Part shown: positions 55,136 to 64,000 of the stretch, in pieces
Numbering within the stretch: the first letter of the stretch is position 1
Layout of the letters: the number at the start of each line of letters is the position of its first letter
NCBI RefSeq assembly: GCF_007065885.1
Contig: NZ_CP041409.1
Location: 1,349,501 to 1,413,500, forward strand
DNA: 64,000 bases
Direction: 5' to 3'
Origin: Altererythrobacter sp. TH136
GTDB lineage: Bacteria > Pseudomonadota > Alphaproteobacteria > Sphingomonadales > Sphingomonadaceae
Program-made: the position numbers and the translations under genes
Notes under the pieces: generated by a model
Database searches by the model: none
Seen by the model: the letters and a program-made list of their open reading frames with translations, nothing else
Told to the model about the DNA's origin: nothing

Positions 55136-56583
55136 ACCCGTCGATCCGCACCCTTGCCGCAAGCGCCTGCCTGCTTGCTTCGGCTTGTTCGCTCGCCCCG
55201 CCTGCGTCGGTCCCGCAGCCGCCAATCCCATTGAGCTGGCCGATCGGGGACGCGTATCTGGCGCAGAGCGAGGCGGCGCTTCCGGCGGTCTTCTACACCG
55301 ATGTGTTTCGCGACCCGCGGCTGCAGCAACTGATCTCAGTGGCGCTGTCCGAGAATCGCGACCTTCGCATCGCCTTCGCCGACCTTGCGGCCGCACGGGC
55401 CAGGGTGCGCGTCGTGCGTTCCGGACAGTTCCCTTCGGTGGGACTGAACACAGGCGTCACCGTTTCGCGCAGCGGCTCCGCATCAACGGGGGGAGACGAG
55501 AATGGTGACGGCGACACGCGGGCGCGATACGCCGTCCAGGGAGGGATATCGGCCTTCGAACTCGACCTGTTCGGCAAGCTTGCCAACGCGACCGAGGCAC
55601 AGCGCGACCGCGCTCTCGCCACCGAGGCGGCGTCACGGACGATCCGCATCGCCCTGATCGCCGATGTCGCGCAAGCCTGGACGGAATACGCGGCTGACCG
55701 CGACCTCCTCGCGATCGCTGAAGCGACCGCTGCTAATGCCCGCGAAAGCGTGCGGCTGACCGAGCTGCGCTTACGGGGTGGCGTCGCTCCACGAACCGAT
55801 TTGAGCCAGGCGCAGCAGGTGCTCGCGGGCGCGGAACGCGCGATCGCCGAGCAGCAGGCAGCATTGGCGCAGGACTTGAACCTGCTGCGACTTCTGGTGG
55901 GCGCCGAAGTGGACCCGGCGCTGTTGCCGGCGGGCGTCGATGAAATCACCGCCAGCTTCGCCGCGGCCCCGGCGGGGCTCGATTCGCGCGTCCTCCTGCG
56001 GCGTCCCGATGTCATCGAGGCGGAATTCCTGCTGCGCGCGGCCAATGCGGATATCGGAGTTGCCCGGGCGCAACTGTTCCCCTCCGTTTCACTGACCGGA
56101 ATTCTCGGCCTCGCCAGCAGTTCACTGGGAAGTCTGCTGACTGGGGGCGCTTTCAACCTTACCGGCGGTGCGGATGCGGCCTATTCCATCTTCGACGCCG
56201 GCGGCCGCCGCGCCAACGTCGAGGTCAGCGAAGCCCAGCGCGAGGCGGCGATCGCGGTCTATGAGCGGACCATCCAGACAGCCTTCCGGGAAACCGCCGA
56301 CGCACTCGCCGATCAAGGCACTCTGCTGGCGCGGGGAAAGGCTGCCAGCGACAACGTCGCGGCCGCTGCCACCACCGCGCGCCTGACCGAGGCGCGCTAC
56401 CGCAACGGGATCGACAGCTTTCTCGACAGCCTTATCGCTCAGCGAAGCCTGTTCGCTGCGCGCCAACAGCAGGTGGGTATCCGGCTTGCCGAACTGCAGA
56501 ACAAGGTGACCCTGTACCGCGTGCTCGGAACGGATGGAGAGGGGTCGGCGGCAGCAGCATCCGTCCCGGCACTGACGCCCTGA
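55132..56583 (+). CDS. RND efflux outer-membrane lipoprotein (OprM/NodT family)
   Basis: The outer-membrane channel of the pump, TolC/OprM type, 483 residues. A lipoprotein signal with lipobox ASAC gives a cysteine near residue 19. Two repeats of the outer-membrane efflux domain follow (about 65-260 and 280-465), with FRDPRLQQLI, the LRRPDVIEAE motif and YRNGIDSFLDSL typical of NodT proteins. The ATG at 55132 overlaps the pump stop by four bases. It ends the operon. Confidence 0.94.
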   Translation: MNPSIRTLAASACLLASACSLAPPASVPQPPIPLSWPIGDAYLAQSEAALPAVFYTDVFRDPRLQQLISVALSENRDLRIAFADLAAARARVRVVRSGQFPSVGLNTGVTVSRSGSASTGGDENGDGDTRARYAVQGGISAFELDLFGKLANATEAQRDRALATEAASRTIRIALIADVAQAWTEYAADRDLLAIAEATAANARESVRLTELRLRGGVAPRTDLSQAQQVLAGAERAIAEQQAALAQDLNLLRLLVGAEVDPALLPAGVDEITASFAAAPAGLDSRVLLRRPDVIEAEFLLRAANADIGVARAQLFPSVSLTGILGLASSSLGSLLTGGAFNLTGGADAAYSIFDAGGRRANVEVSEAQREAAIAVYERTIQTAFRETADALADQGTLLARGKAASDNVAAAATTARLTEARYRNGIDSFLDSLIAQRSLFAARQQQVGIRLAELQNKVTLYRVLGTDGEGSAAAASVPALTP

Positions 56584-56753
56584 CATACCAGATCATGCAA
56601 CTGACTTCTGCAAACGCAGCGGGAGCAGTAGCGTCTCAGGCACCTGCAAAGTGTGTGTTTGAAAATCGGAAGCGCGCGCTAATTTTCCGGCCGATCAACC
56701 GTATAGAAAATCTCGTCCGGTTTACCCCTTCACCCCCCACCGGAGCCTGCCGC

Positions 56754-57755
56754 TTACCTGTAACCGCCGGGGCGTTCTTTTCTGGTCAGGGAGTTGTCCG
56801 CATCTTCGGCCGCTAGCTTGCGCCACCGCTCCAGGCGGCGGGCGGTCAGCTTTCCCGCCTTGACCGCCGAGCTGATCGCACAACCGGGTTCGGTTCCGTG
56901 GCGGCAATTTCGAAACTGGCACTGCCGGGCCAAGCTGACGATGTCGTCAAAGACCTCGGCCAGACCCGTCGCGGCGTCGGCGATCTGAAACTCCCGCATG
57001 CCGGGCGTGTCGAGCAGCCACCCGCCGTGCGCAAGACGGTGCATTTGCCGTACAGTGGTGGTGTGCATCCCCTTGCCGTCATGCACCCTTACCGCTTGAG
57101 TGGCGATGTCGTCCGACCCCCGCAGCGTATTCACGAGAGTGGATTTGCCCACCCCGGAAGAACCCAGGAGCGCGACGGTCTCACCTTTGGCACACAGGGC
57201 CGCTAGCCGCGCCACATGGTCAGGATTGCGCGCGTCGACGGTCACCACCTCCAGACCGTCCTGCAGACTCTCTGCCGCAATTCGATAATCGCTTACGCTT
57301 TCCGTCAGATCGATCTTGGTCAGAACCACCACCGGTCGCACGCCCACCTCACCGGCGAGCACGAGAAAGCGTTCGAGCCGGGCCACGTTGAAATCGTCGT
57401 CGCAGGACGTGACGATGAACACGGTGTCGACATTCGCCGCGATCAGCTGAACGCGACGATGCGCTCCCGCCGATCGCCTCTTGAACAGACTTGCCCGGTC
57501 AAGAATGCGCTGAGGCTCGTGGGTTTCATGGTCGATTAGGAGCCAGTCGCCGACCGCCGGACGGTCTTCCTCTCCCCGCGAACTGGCGAGGTGCGAGGGA
57601 ACGGTTTGTTCGAGGCCCGCCCCTGCGATCGCAATCTCTCCGCGATGGACAGCCATCACCCGAACCGGGACACAATGGCGTGCCTCCTCCGGGGAGACCT
57701 GATCGGCGTAGAACGCCTTCCACCCGAGAGCGGCGAGATCCGATTGCCGGTTCAA
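56754..57755 (-). CDS. rsgA: Ribosome small-subunit-dependent GTPase A (RsgA/YjeQ)
   Basis: RsgA is a circularly permuted GTPase that acts late in 30S ribosome maturation. The protein has 333 residues. An N-terminal OB-fold covers about 20-95. The GTPase motifs occur in permuted order: TKID (G4) first, then GSSGVGKSTLVN (G1) and DTPGMREF (G3). A zinc-binding region C-x4-C-x-H-x5-C (CQFRNCRHGTEPGC) is near the C-terminus. No ATG fits: the TTG at 57755 gives the family start and overlaps the stop of a small upstream gene in a TTGA pattern. Longer starts run through that gene in another frame. Confidence 0.92.
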   Translation of the reverse strand: MNRQSDLAALGWKAFYADQVSPEEARHCVPVRVMAVHRGEIAIAGAGLEQTVPSHLASSRGEEDRPAVGDWLLIDHETHEPQRILDRASLFKRRSAGAHRRVQLIAANVDTVFIVTSCDDDFNVARLERFLVLAGEVGVRPVVVLTKIDLTESVSDYRIAAESLQDGLEVVTVDARNPDHVARLAALCAKGETVALLGSSGVGKSTLVNTLRGSDDIATQAVRVHDGKGMHTTTVRQMHRLAHGGWLLDTPGMREFQIADAATGLAEVFDDIVSLARQCQFRNCRHGTEPGCAISSAVKAGKLTARRLERWRKLAAEDADNSLTRKERPGGYR

Positions 57756-57910
57756 CGGTCGTCGGTGAAGCGCTTGACCTTCACAGGGAGCTTCTTGCCC
57801 TTGGTGCGCCGGGACGGAATCTGCACCGGGTTGCGCTTTTTCCATTCGCCCCAGGTCATCGGCCCGTCGGGAGTTTCGATGATATCTTCGTCGATCGGCA
57901 TGTCGAACAT
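57752..57910 (-). CDS. Small charged hypothetical protein (52 residues), translationally coupled to rsgA
   Basis: A short gene found by reading the minus strand upstream of rsgA. It has ATG at 57910 (or ATG at 57901, which has CGGA at a better distance). The predicted protein begins MFDMPIDEDIIETPDG, continues with TWGEWKKRNP and ends in a basic tail rich in Lys and Arg. There is no signal or membrane segment. Its TGA overlaps the rsgA TTG start by four bases, which argues for translation. The basic C-terminus could suit ribosome or RNA binding, but that is speculation. Confidence 0.65.
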   Translation of the reverse strand: MFDMPIDEDIIETPDGPMTWGEWKKRNPVQIPSRRTKGKKLPVKVKRFTDDR

Positions 57911-58028
57911 TCCGTAGAAGCAACCGATCACCTCAACAAGCGGCGCGACGACGGAAGCAGTTGGAAGCCCGACGATCTCGCGATGCCGGTTTCACGAAAT
58001 GTTTGGGGAGTTGGCATAGGCGGGCCGC

Positions 58029-59558
58029 ATGAAGCACCATTGGTATTTGCTCGGCGCCCCCGTCATCGCCCTCCTCGCTAGTTGCGGCCCCAGCCCCGCC
58101 GAACGTCTCGCACGTGCGGACGATAGCTTTGCGGACCACCGCTTTGGCGAAGCAAGGCTGGATCTGCTCACGGCGATCGACGCTGCGCCGGAAGACACCA
58201 AAGCCCTCACGTTGCTGGCCCGCACCCAATTGGAACTTGGCGACGGTGAAGCCGCCCTGAGCGCGCTCGATCGTCTGGCTGCGCTCAAGGCCCTGCCGCA
58301 AGATGCCCCGATCCTGCGGGCCGAGGCGGAGCTGTTGCGGGGGAACACCCGGGCCGCGCGCGCCGCCGTCCAGGGTGAGGCCACCGCGGAGGCCTGGCGC
58401 GTGAGAGCCTTGGCCGCAATGCGCGATGGGGATGCGGCGGCGGCGGCGAAATCCTTCACTGCCGGCAGCAAAAGCAACGGTCCGAAGGCGCGGCTCATGG
58501 CGGAGAACGCCCGTTTCCTGCTCCTGCGAGGTGACGGTTCCGGTGCCCGGCGCCTGGCGGAAGCCGCTCTGGCAGAAGACGCCGATGTGCTCGAAGCCCA
58601 TCTGGCGGCGGGGCAAGTGGCCGGATCGCAAGGACGGTTCGCCGATGCCTTGGCGACTTACGAAACCGCCAATTCGCGCTGGCCCGAGAATCGCGCCGCG
58701 CTGATCGGACGCATCGCGTCGCTGGGAGACCTCGGGCGCGTCACCGACATGGCACCGCTGCTTGAACAGGCGGCCGAGCGCGCACCTGGCGATCCCGCTC
58801 TGGTCTACCTCCAGGCGCGCCTCGCCGCGGCGAACAAGGATTGGGCTGGCGTCCGCCGCATGATCCAGCCGCTGGAAGGGAAGATGGCCGCGCTCCCCCA
58901 GGCGCAACTCCTCTACGGGCAGGCCCTGATCGAACTGGGCCTGCATAATCAGGGCTCAACTCAGCTGGCGGCGTTCTTGCGACACGATCCGGGCCATCGC
59001 CTCGCCAATCGTCTGTTGGCGACGGCGCAACTGCAGTCGGGCAACCCAGGCAAAGCCGTCGCGACCCTGAAGCCGCTCGTCGAGCGTGGCACTGCAGGCG
59101 CCGAAGATCTTGCGATCATCGCCAGCGCGGCGAACAAAGCCGGCCTTCCGGAAGCAAGCCGCTACGCGGCCCAGGCGCGCGATTATTCGGCGCGCGGGAT
59201 CGGGGGCAGACTCGCGATCGCCGATGCTGCACTAAGGCGAGGAGACTGGGGCCAGGCAGCCCAGGCTTATCGCCGAATTCTGGAAGTCACCGACAGCACC
59301 AACGTCATGGTGCTGAACAATCTGGCTTTTGCGGAGAGCAAGCTCGGCAACGCGGACCAGGCACTGCGCCTGGCCCGCAAGGCGCTGGCTCTTGCGCCGC
59401 AAAATGCCTCGGTGCTCGACACGGCCGGCTGGCTGATGATCGAAAGCGGTGCCGCTCCGTCAGAAGGGCGAGACCTGCTGCGCAAGGCGGCGCGGTTGGC
59501 GCCAGGCAATCAGGTTATTGCCGGGCACCTCGCGGCCGCCAATCGCGCAGGAAGTTAA
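58029..59558 (+). CDS. TPR-repeat lipoprotein
   Basis: A 509-residue lipoprotein with lipobox LLASC (Cys near residue 19). The mature part is a series of about ten tetratricopeptide-like helical hairpins, for example DSFADHRFGEARLDLLTAI, LLARTQLELGDGEAAL, and LNNLAFAESKLGNADQAL near the C-terminus. It should act as a scaffold at the envelope. The layout recalls TPR lipoproteins (PrsT) that accompany PEP-CTERM/exosortase systems but is shorter. The next gene, convergent, encodes a PEP-CTERM protein, which makes that link worth noting. The ATG at 58029 is used. Confidence 0.85.
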   Translation: MKHHWYLLGAPVIALLASCGPSPAERLARADDSFADHRFGEARLDLLTAIDAAPEDTKALTLLARTQLELGDGEAALSALDRLAALKALPQDAPILRAEAELLRGNTRAARAAVQGEATAEAWRVRALAAMRDGDAAAAAKSFTAGSKSNGPKARLMAENARFLLLRGDGSGARRLAEAALAEDADVLEAHLAAGQVAGSQGRFADALATYETANSRWPENRAALIGRIASLGDLGRVTDMAPLLEQAAERAPGDPALVYLQARLAAANKDWAGVRRMIQPLEGKMAALPQAQLLYGQALIELGLHNQGSTQLAAFLRHDPGHRLANRLLATAQLQSGNPGKAVATLKPLVERGTAGAEDLAIIASAANKAGLPEASRYAAQARDYSARGIGGRLAIADAALRRGDWGQAAQAYRRILEVTDSTNVMVLNNLAFAESKLGNADQALRLARKALALAPQNASVLDTAGWLMIESGAAPSEGRDLLRKAARLAPGNQVIAGHLAAANRAGS

Positions 59559-59607
59559 GCACTGAACCGAAATCAACGGGTGTCGAGCGCAAGGGCCCGC
59601 CCCGTGC

Positions 59608-60303
59608 TTACGCGAAGGATGGCTGCAACGCGCGCGCCGGTGCCGCCTTGCGCCGGCGACCAAAGGCGACCGCTGCAGCGCCGATGCCGAACAGGACCAG
59701 CATTCCCGGCTCCGGCACCGGAGTTCCGCCCGAAGAGCTGGTCACCGCGCCGCTAGCCGAAGTGATGTTGCCCGCACCTGTGATCGACTGGTAGCGCACG
59801 AAGAAATTGTCGAGCGTGAGCGCGCTGATCGGATCGCTGAAGTTGAGCGTCAGCGAGCCCGTGCCGGGGTCGCCCGTCGTCACACCGCCGCTGTTGCCCG
59901 CACAGCTGTTGCTGGCGCCACCCTTGAAGCAAACGTCAACGTTGCCGATGCCGTTCGGGTAATTGGAATCCAGAACTGTGTAGTTGTACGTGCCGGTGCT
60001 GGTGGCGCTTGAAATGTCGGGATTGGTGTCGAACGCGAAGCTCGACACTCTCGAGCTCAAGTCGCCGCTGGTGGTGTTGGCGACCGTGTAATCAAAGCTG
60101 TACGACGTATCGGTGACGCTCTTGAGCGTGAACGAGGTCGATGCGGTTAGGCCGTCCACCACGGCGCCATCCGCGAAACCGTTGTAGTTCAGCGTGAAGC
60201 TGGTGCCCACGTCCCCCGCATCCAGGGTGATCGGATCAGCAAGCGCCGGAGCGGCGCTGAGTGCCAGCACACTGGCGGCAACGAATGCATACTTGCGGAT
60301 CAT
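59608..60303 (-). CDS. PEP-CTERM sorting-signal protein (cistern-like)
   Basis: A 231-residue exported protein. The signal peptide is 1-22 (ALA|DP). The mature part is beta-rich, Ser/Thr/Gly-rich, with a cysteine pair at 125 and 134. The C-terminal sorting signal has VPEPG at 196-200, a hydrophobic helix (about 201-214) and the basic cluster RRRK. The layout fits the cistern PEP-CTERM family seen in sphingomonads. Exosortase cleaves such signals, but no exosortase gene is in this window. The ATG at 60303 has AAGGGGA upstream. Confidence 0.85.
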   Translation of the reverse strand: MIRKYAFVAASVLALSAAPALADPITLDAGDVGTSFTLNYNGFADGAVVDGLTASTSFTLKSVTDTSYSFDYTVANTTSGDLSSRVSSFAFDTNPDISSATSTGTYNYTVLDSNYPNGIGNVDVCFKGGASNSCAGNSGGVTTGDPGTGSLTLNFSDPISALTLDNFFVRYQSITGAGNITSASGAVTSSSGGTPVPEPGMLVLFGIGAAAVAFGRRRKAAPARALQPSFA

Positions 60304-60458
60304 CGGACGTTCCCCTTGCTTCGACCACCAAATGCCAGCCCATGACCGATCCGCAAGCGCCCCGCCGTCCCTGTTCCACCTTGGGACGCAACTGCCGTCA
60401 TAGGGTTCAGCGCAGCACGGTCATGCCGCGCGCCACTCTGACGGGCTATCCCGAAAAA

Positions 60459-60556
60459 CCGATTGGCGAATGCGACCAAAGACAGCATCACGGGCACTTC
60501 GACCAGCACGCCCACCACGGGCCCGAGACGATCACCTCGCCCTTAAAACCGAACAG
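60459..60556 (-). pseudogene. Relic of the C-terminal end of an ACR3-type arsenite efflux permease
   Basis: On the minus strand between the DUF885 stop and the PEP-CTERM start, a short frame reads VVGVLVEVPVMLSLVAFANR. This is close to the conserved last membrane helix of ACR3 arsenite permeases. Just upstream, in a different frame, LFGF is also reminiscent of the ACR3 segment before that helix, which suggests a frameshift or indel. There is no start codon or remaining gene body, and the frame runs on into unrelated residues. It looks like a decayed remnant. Confidence 0.55.
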
Positions 60557-60573
60557 CAGGGGCGAAATCGTGC

Positions 60574-62382
60574 TTACTCGCGTCGCTCGCCTGCGATCCA
60601 GTTGTCGACGTTCTCTTCCAGGATCGAGAGTGGCACCGGGCCGGACCTCAGTACGACATCATGAAACTCGCGAATATCGAAGCCCGGGCCAAGCTCGCTC
60701 CGCGCCTTTTCACGCAGTTCCATGATCTTGAGCTTGCCGATCATGTAGGCAGTGGCCTGTCCCGGATACACGACATAGCGCTCGATCGCCTTGCGGATGT
60801 CGCCGTCGGGATTGGGAGTGTTCTGCTTCAGATAGTCGATCGCCTGCTCACGGCTCCAGCGCTTCGAGTGGATGCCGGTATCAACCACAAGACGTGCCGC
60901 TCGCCACAATTCCATGCCCAGCCGTCCGAAGTCCGAATAAGGATCGGTATAGAACCCCATGTCCTTGCCCAGTTCCTCCGCATAAAGCCCCCAGCCTTCG
61001 GTATATGCAGTGACCCCGCCAAAGCGGCGGAACGCGGGGATGTTTTCGCCCAGCTCGGTCTGGACCGCCCGCTGGAGGTGGTGGCCCGGCAAGCCTTCAT
61101 GATAAAAGAGCGCTTCGAGCTCGTTGCGGCTCATGTCCTCCAAACTGTAGAGGTTGACGTAATAGGTGCCCGGCCGTGAACCGTCGGGTGCGGGGCTTTG
61201 GTAGAATGCCTTACCCGCACTTTGCTCGCGGAACGCTTCGACCGGCTTCACGACCAGCGGCGCCTTCGACAAGGTGCTGAAGTAGCGCGGCAACGCGGGT
61301 TCAACCTTATCCTGCACCGCCTGCACCGCGGCGAGATAATCCTCGCGCGAGGTGAAATAGAATTTCGGGTCGGTGCGCGCGTACTCGAAAAACTGCTGAA
61401 GCGTGCCTTCGAATTCGACCTGGCGCATGATCTGGCGCATCTCGCCGTGGATGCGCATGACCTCGCGCAGGCCGATGTCGTGAATTTGACCGGCGGTCAG
61501 ATCTGTTGTGGTGTAATTAGCCAGCAGCGCGCCGTAATAAGCTGCGCCTTCCGGGAACCGCCAGATCCCGTCAGTCGCGCCGGCGATCGCCTCCTGACGC
61601 TTCATCTCCGCCAGTAGGCGCTCGTAGGCGGGACGCGTGGAATTGTTCCACGCCGACTGCGCCCGGTTCACAAGCGCGGTCTTCTCCGCTTGCGCGATGC
61701 TCAGCTTGCCGACCTTACCGGCAAAATCCTCCAGCATTGCGTTGCTATCGCCTGCTTCAAGAAGGTTCTGGATGTCGGAGATCACGTACGCATAGACCCA
61801 CTTCGGCGGCATGACGCCGCGTCCGGCGCGCTCACGAGATTCGGTTGTGAGCGTGTCGAGCACCGGGCCAATTCCCTCGATCCGCTCGATGTAGGCGGCA
61901 GCCTCACCCGCATTCGCCACCGAGTGGATGTTGATGAGGAAAGCGGGCAGATCGCTCTGCGCGCCGTTCATCTGATCGAAGATGTAGCCATATTCGCGAA
62001 ACGGGAATGCGCGTGCGCTGCGCTGGGCCATCGCATCGAACAACCGATAGCTGAGCGCATCGTCTGCCGCCAGGGTAGCGGGGGAATAGTTGGCCCGCAT
62101 CGTCGCCGCGGTCGATTGCAGGAGCGTCTGCGACGCTATTTCGCCCGCATCCGAGAAGTCGCCCCAGTCCCCGTAATCGTCATCCCGGATACCGCGATAA
62201 GCCTTGGACAACGGCGACAGTTCGAGCTGGCGCTGGTCGTAGGTGGCGAACAGCGTATCGATGTCCTGCACTTGCGGCAGGGTAGCGGCTGGCGCACTCG
62301 CAACTTCCTCGCGCTGCGCAACGCAAGCAGAAAAAGCGAGCGCACCCATTGAAATTGCGGCTAGGCGGATGACGCGGACCAT
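60574..62382 (-). CDS. DUF885-family lipoprotein (predicted metallopeptidase-like)
   Basis: A 602-residue envelope protein. A lipoprotein signal ends in FSAC near residue 20. DUF885 covers most of the chain. The metal-binding HEGLPGHHLQ motif, a variant of the HExxH pattern, lies near residue 430, with downstream EGWGLYAEEL supplying a further glutamate. Family members are poorly characterised and thought to be carboxypeptidase-like. The ATG at 62382 has an AGGAG site 8 bp upstream. It follows the amidohydrolase gene on the same strand with a 97-bp gap. Confidence 0.88.
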   Translation of the reverse strand: MVRVIRLAAISMGALAFSACVAQREEVASAPAATLPQVQDIDTLFATYDQRQLELSPLSKAYRGIRDDDYGDWGDFSDAGEIASQTLLQSTAATMRANYSPATLAADDALSYRLFDAMAQRSARAFPFREYGYIFDQMNGAQSDLPAFLINIHSVANAGEAAAYIERIEGIGPVLDTLTTESRERAGRGVMPPKWVYAYVISDIQNLLEAGDSNAMLEDFAGKVGKLSIAQAEKTALVNRAQSAWNNSTRPAYERLLAEMKRQEAIAGATDGIWRFPEGAAYYGALLANYTTTDLTAGQIHDIGLREVMRIHGEMRQIMRQVEFEGTLQQFFEYARTDPKFYFTSREDYLAAVQAVQDKVEPALPRYFSTLSKAPLVVKPVEAFREQSAGKAFYQSPAPDGSRPGTYYVNLYSLEDMSRNELEALFYHEGLPGHHLQRAVQTELGENIPAFRRFGGVTAYTEGWGLYAEELGKDMGFYTDPYSDFGRLGMELWRAARLVVDTGIHSKRWSREQAIDYLKQNTPNPDGDIRKAIERYVVYPGQATAYMIGKLKIMELREKARSELGPGFDIREFHDVVLRSGPVPLSILEENVDNWIAGERRE

Positions 62383-62479
62383 CGATTGGCTCCTGACTGT
62401 TTCTGACGAGAATTCTTTGGAGAAAACGGTGGTAGATGACCCCCGACGAGGCGGTCAAATCGAGTGTCACGGGGGCAGC

Positions 62480-64000
<1,521 letters not shown>

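Noticed and set aside
56595-56816. Plus-strand open frame between the RND operon and rsgA, containing VRFTPSPPTG.
   Set aside because: The likeness to the glutamyl-tRNA synthetase N-terminus is only a few residues, has no following signature, and overlaps the end of rsgA.

Overview
The window is about 64 kb of GC-rich DNA that reads like a chromosome segment from an alphaproteobacterium of the order Sphingomonadales (Sphingomonadaceae or Erythrobacteraceae). This placement is inferred from gene content: four large TonB-dependent receptors or receptor-linked loci, an Entner-Doudoroff gene cluster, a cyo-type quinol oxidase operon followed by SURF1 and RegB/RegA, and a PEP-CTERM protein of the kind common in this order. 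No rRNA, tRNA, CRISPR array, integrase, transposase or prophage gene was seen. Coding density is high, with many 4-bp start/stop overlaps.

Layout. 1-5.5 kb (minus): the N-terminal part of an Oar-like receptor that runs off the left edge, then a 2-oxoglutarate/Fe(II) oxygenase behind a concentrative nucleoside transporter. 5.7-14.2 kb: a small lipoprotein, a YhhQ-type queuosine-precursor transporter next to moeA, an acetolactate-synthase-like ThDP enzyme, a secreted M16 peptidase and an MHS-type symporter. 14.3-21.2 kb (plus): cyoABCD, surf1, regB, regA as one tightly packed unit with a 19-bp palindrome upstream. 21.2-31.4 kb: a two-way locus. On the minus strand are a siderophore-type receptor, a TolB-propeller/amidohydrolase, an FMN 2-hydroxyacid dehydrogenase and a class V aminotransferase. 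On the plus strand are a PepSY membrane protein and an HSL-type esterase. A near-ideal palindrome sits between the divergent halves.

31.5-35.4 kb (plus): zwf, edd, eda, without pgl or glk. 35.5-37.0 kb: two convergent TetR-type regulators, one with an extra N-terminal helix-turn-helix-like domain. 44.1-36.4 kb (minus): a receptor, a secreted DUF3089 hydrolase, an acyl-CoA ligase, an ACMSD-like amidohydrolase and a TetR regulator, closely spaced and probably one transcription unit for taking up and activating an ester or acid. 44.5-50.4 kb: an Hsp70-like ATPase, a HerA-like ATPase, a small protein, a PaaI-type thioesterase and an S9 oligopeptidase. 50.7-56.6 kb (plus): a three-gene RND efflux pump. 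56.7-64 kb: rsgA with a 52-codon gene coupled to its start, a TPR lipoprotein convergent with a PEP-CTERM protein, an arsenite-permease relic, a DUF885 protein, and an amidohydrolase that runs off the right edge.

The most promising candidates for undescribed biology are the 21-31 kb receptor/hydrolase/hydroxyacid locus and the 36-44 kb receptor-to-CoA-ligase operon. Both are functional inferences from gene neighbourhood and not demonstrated systems.
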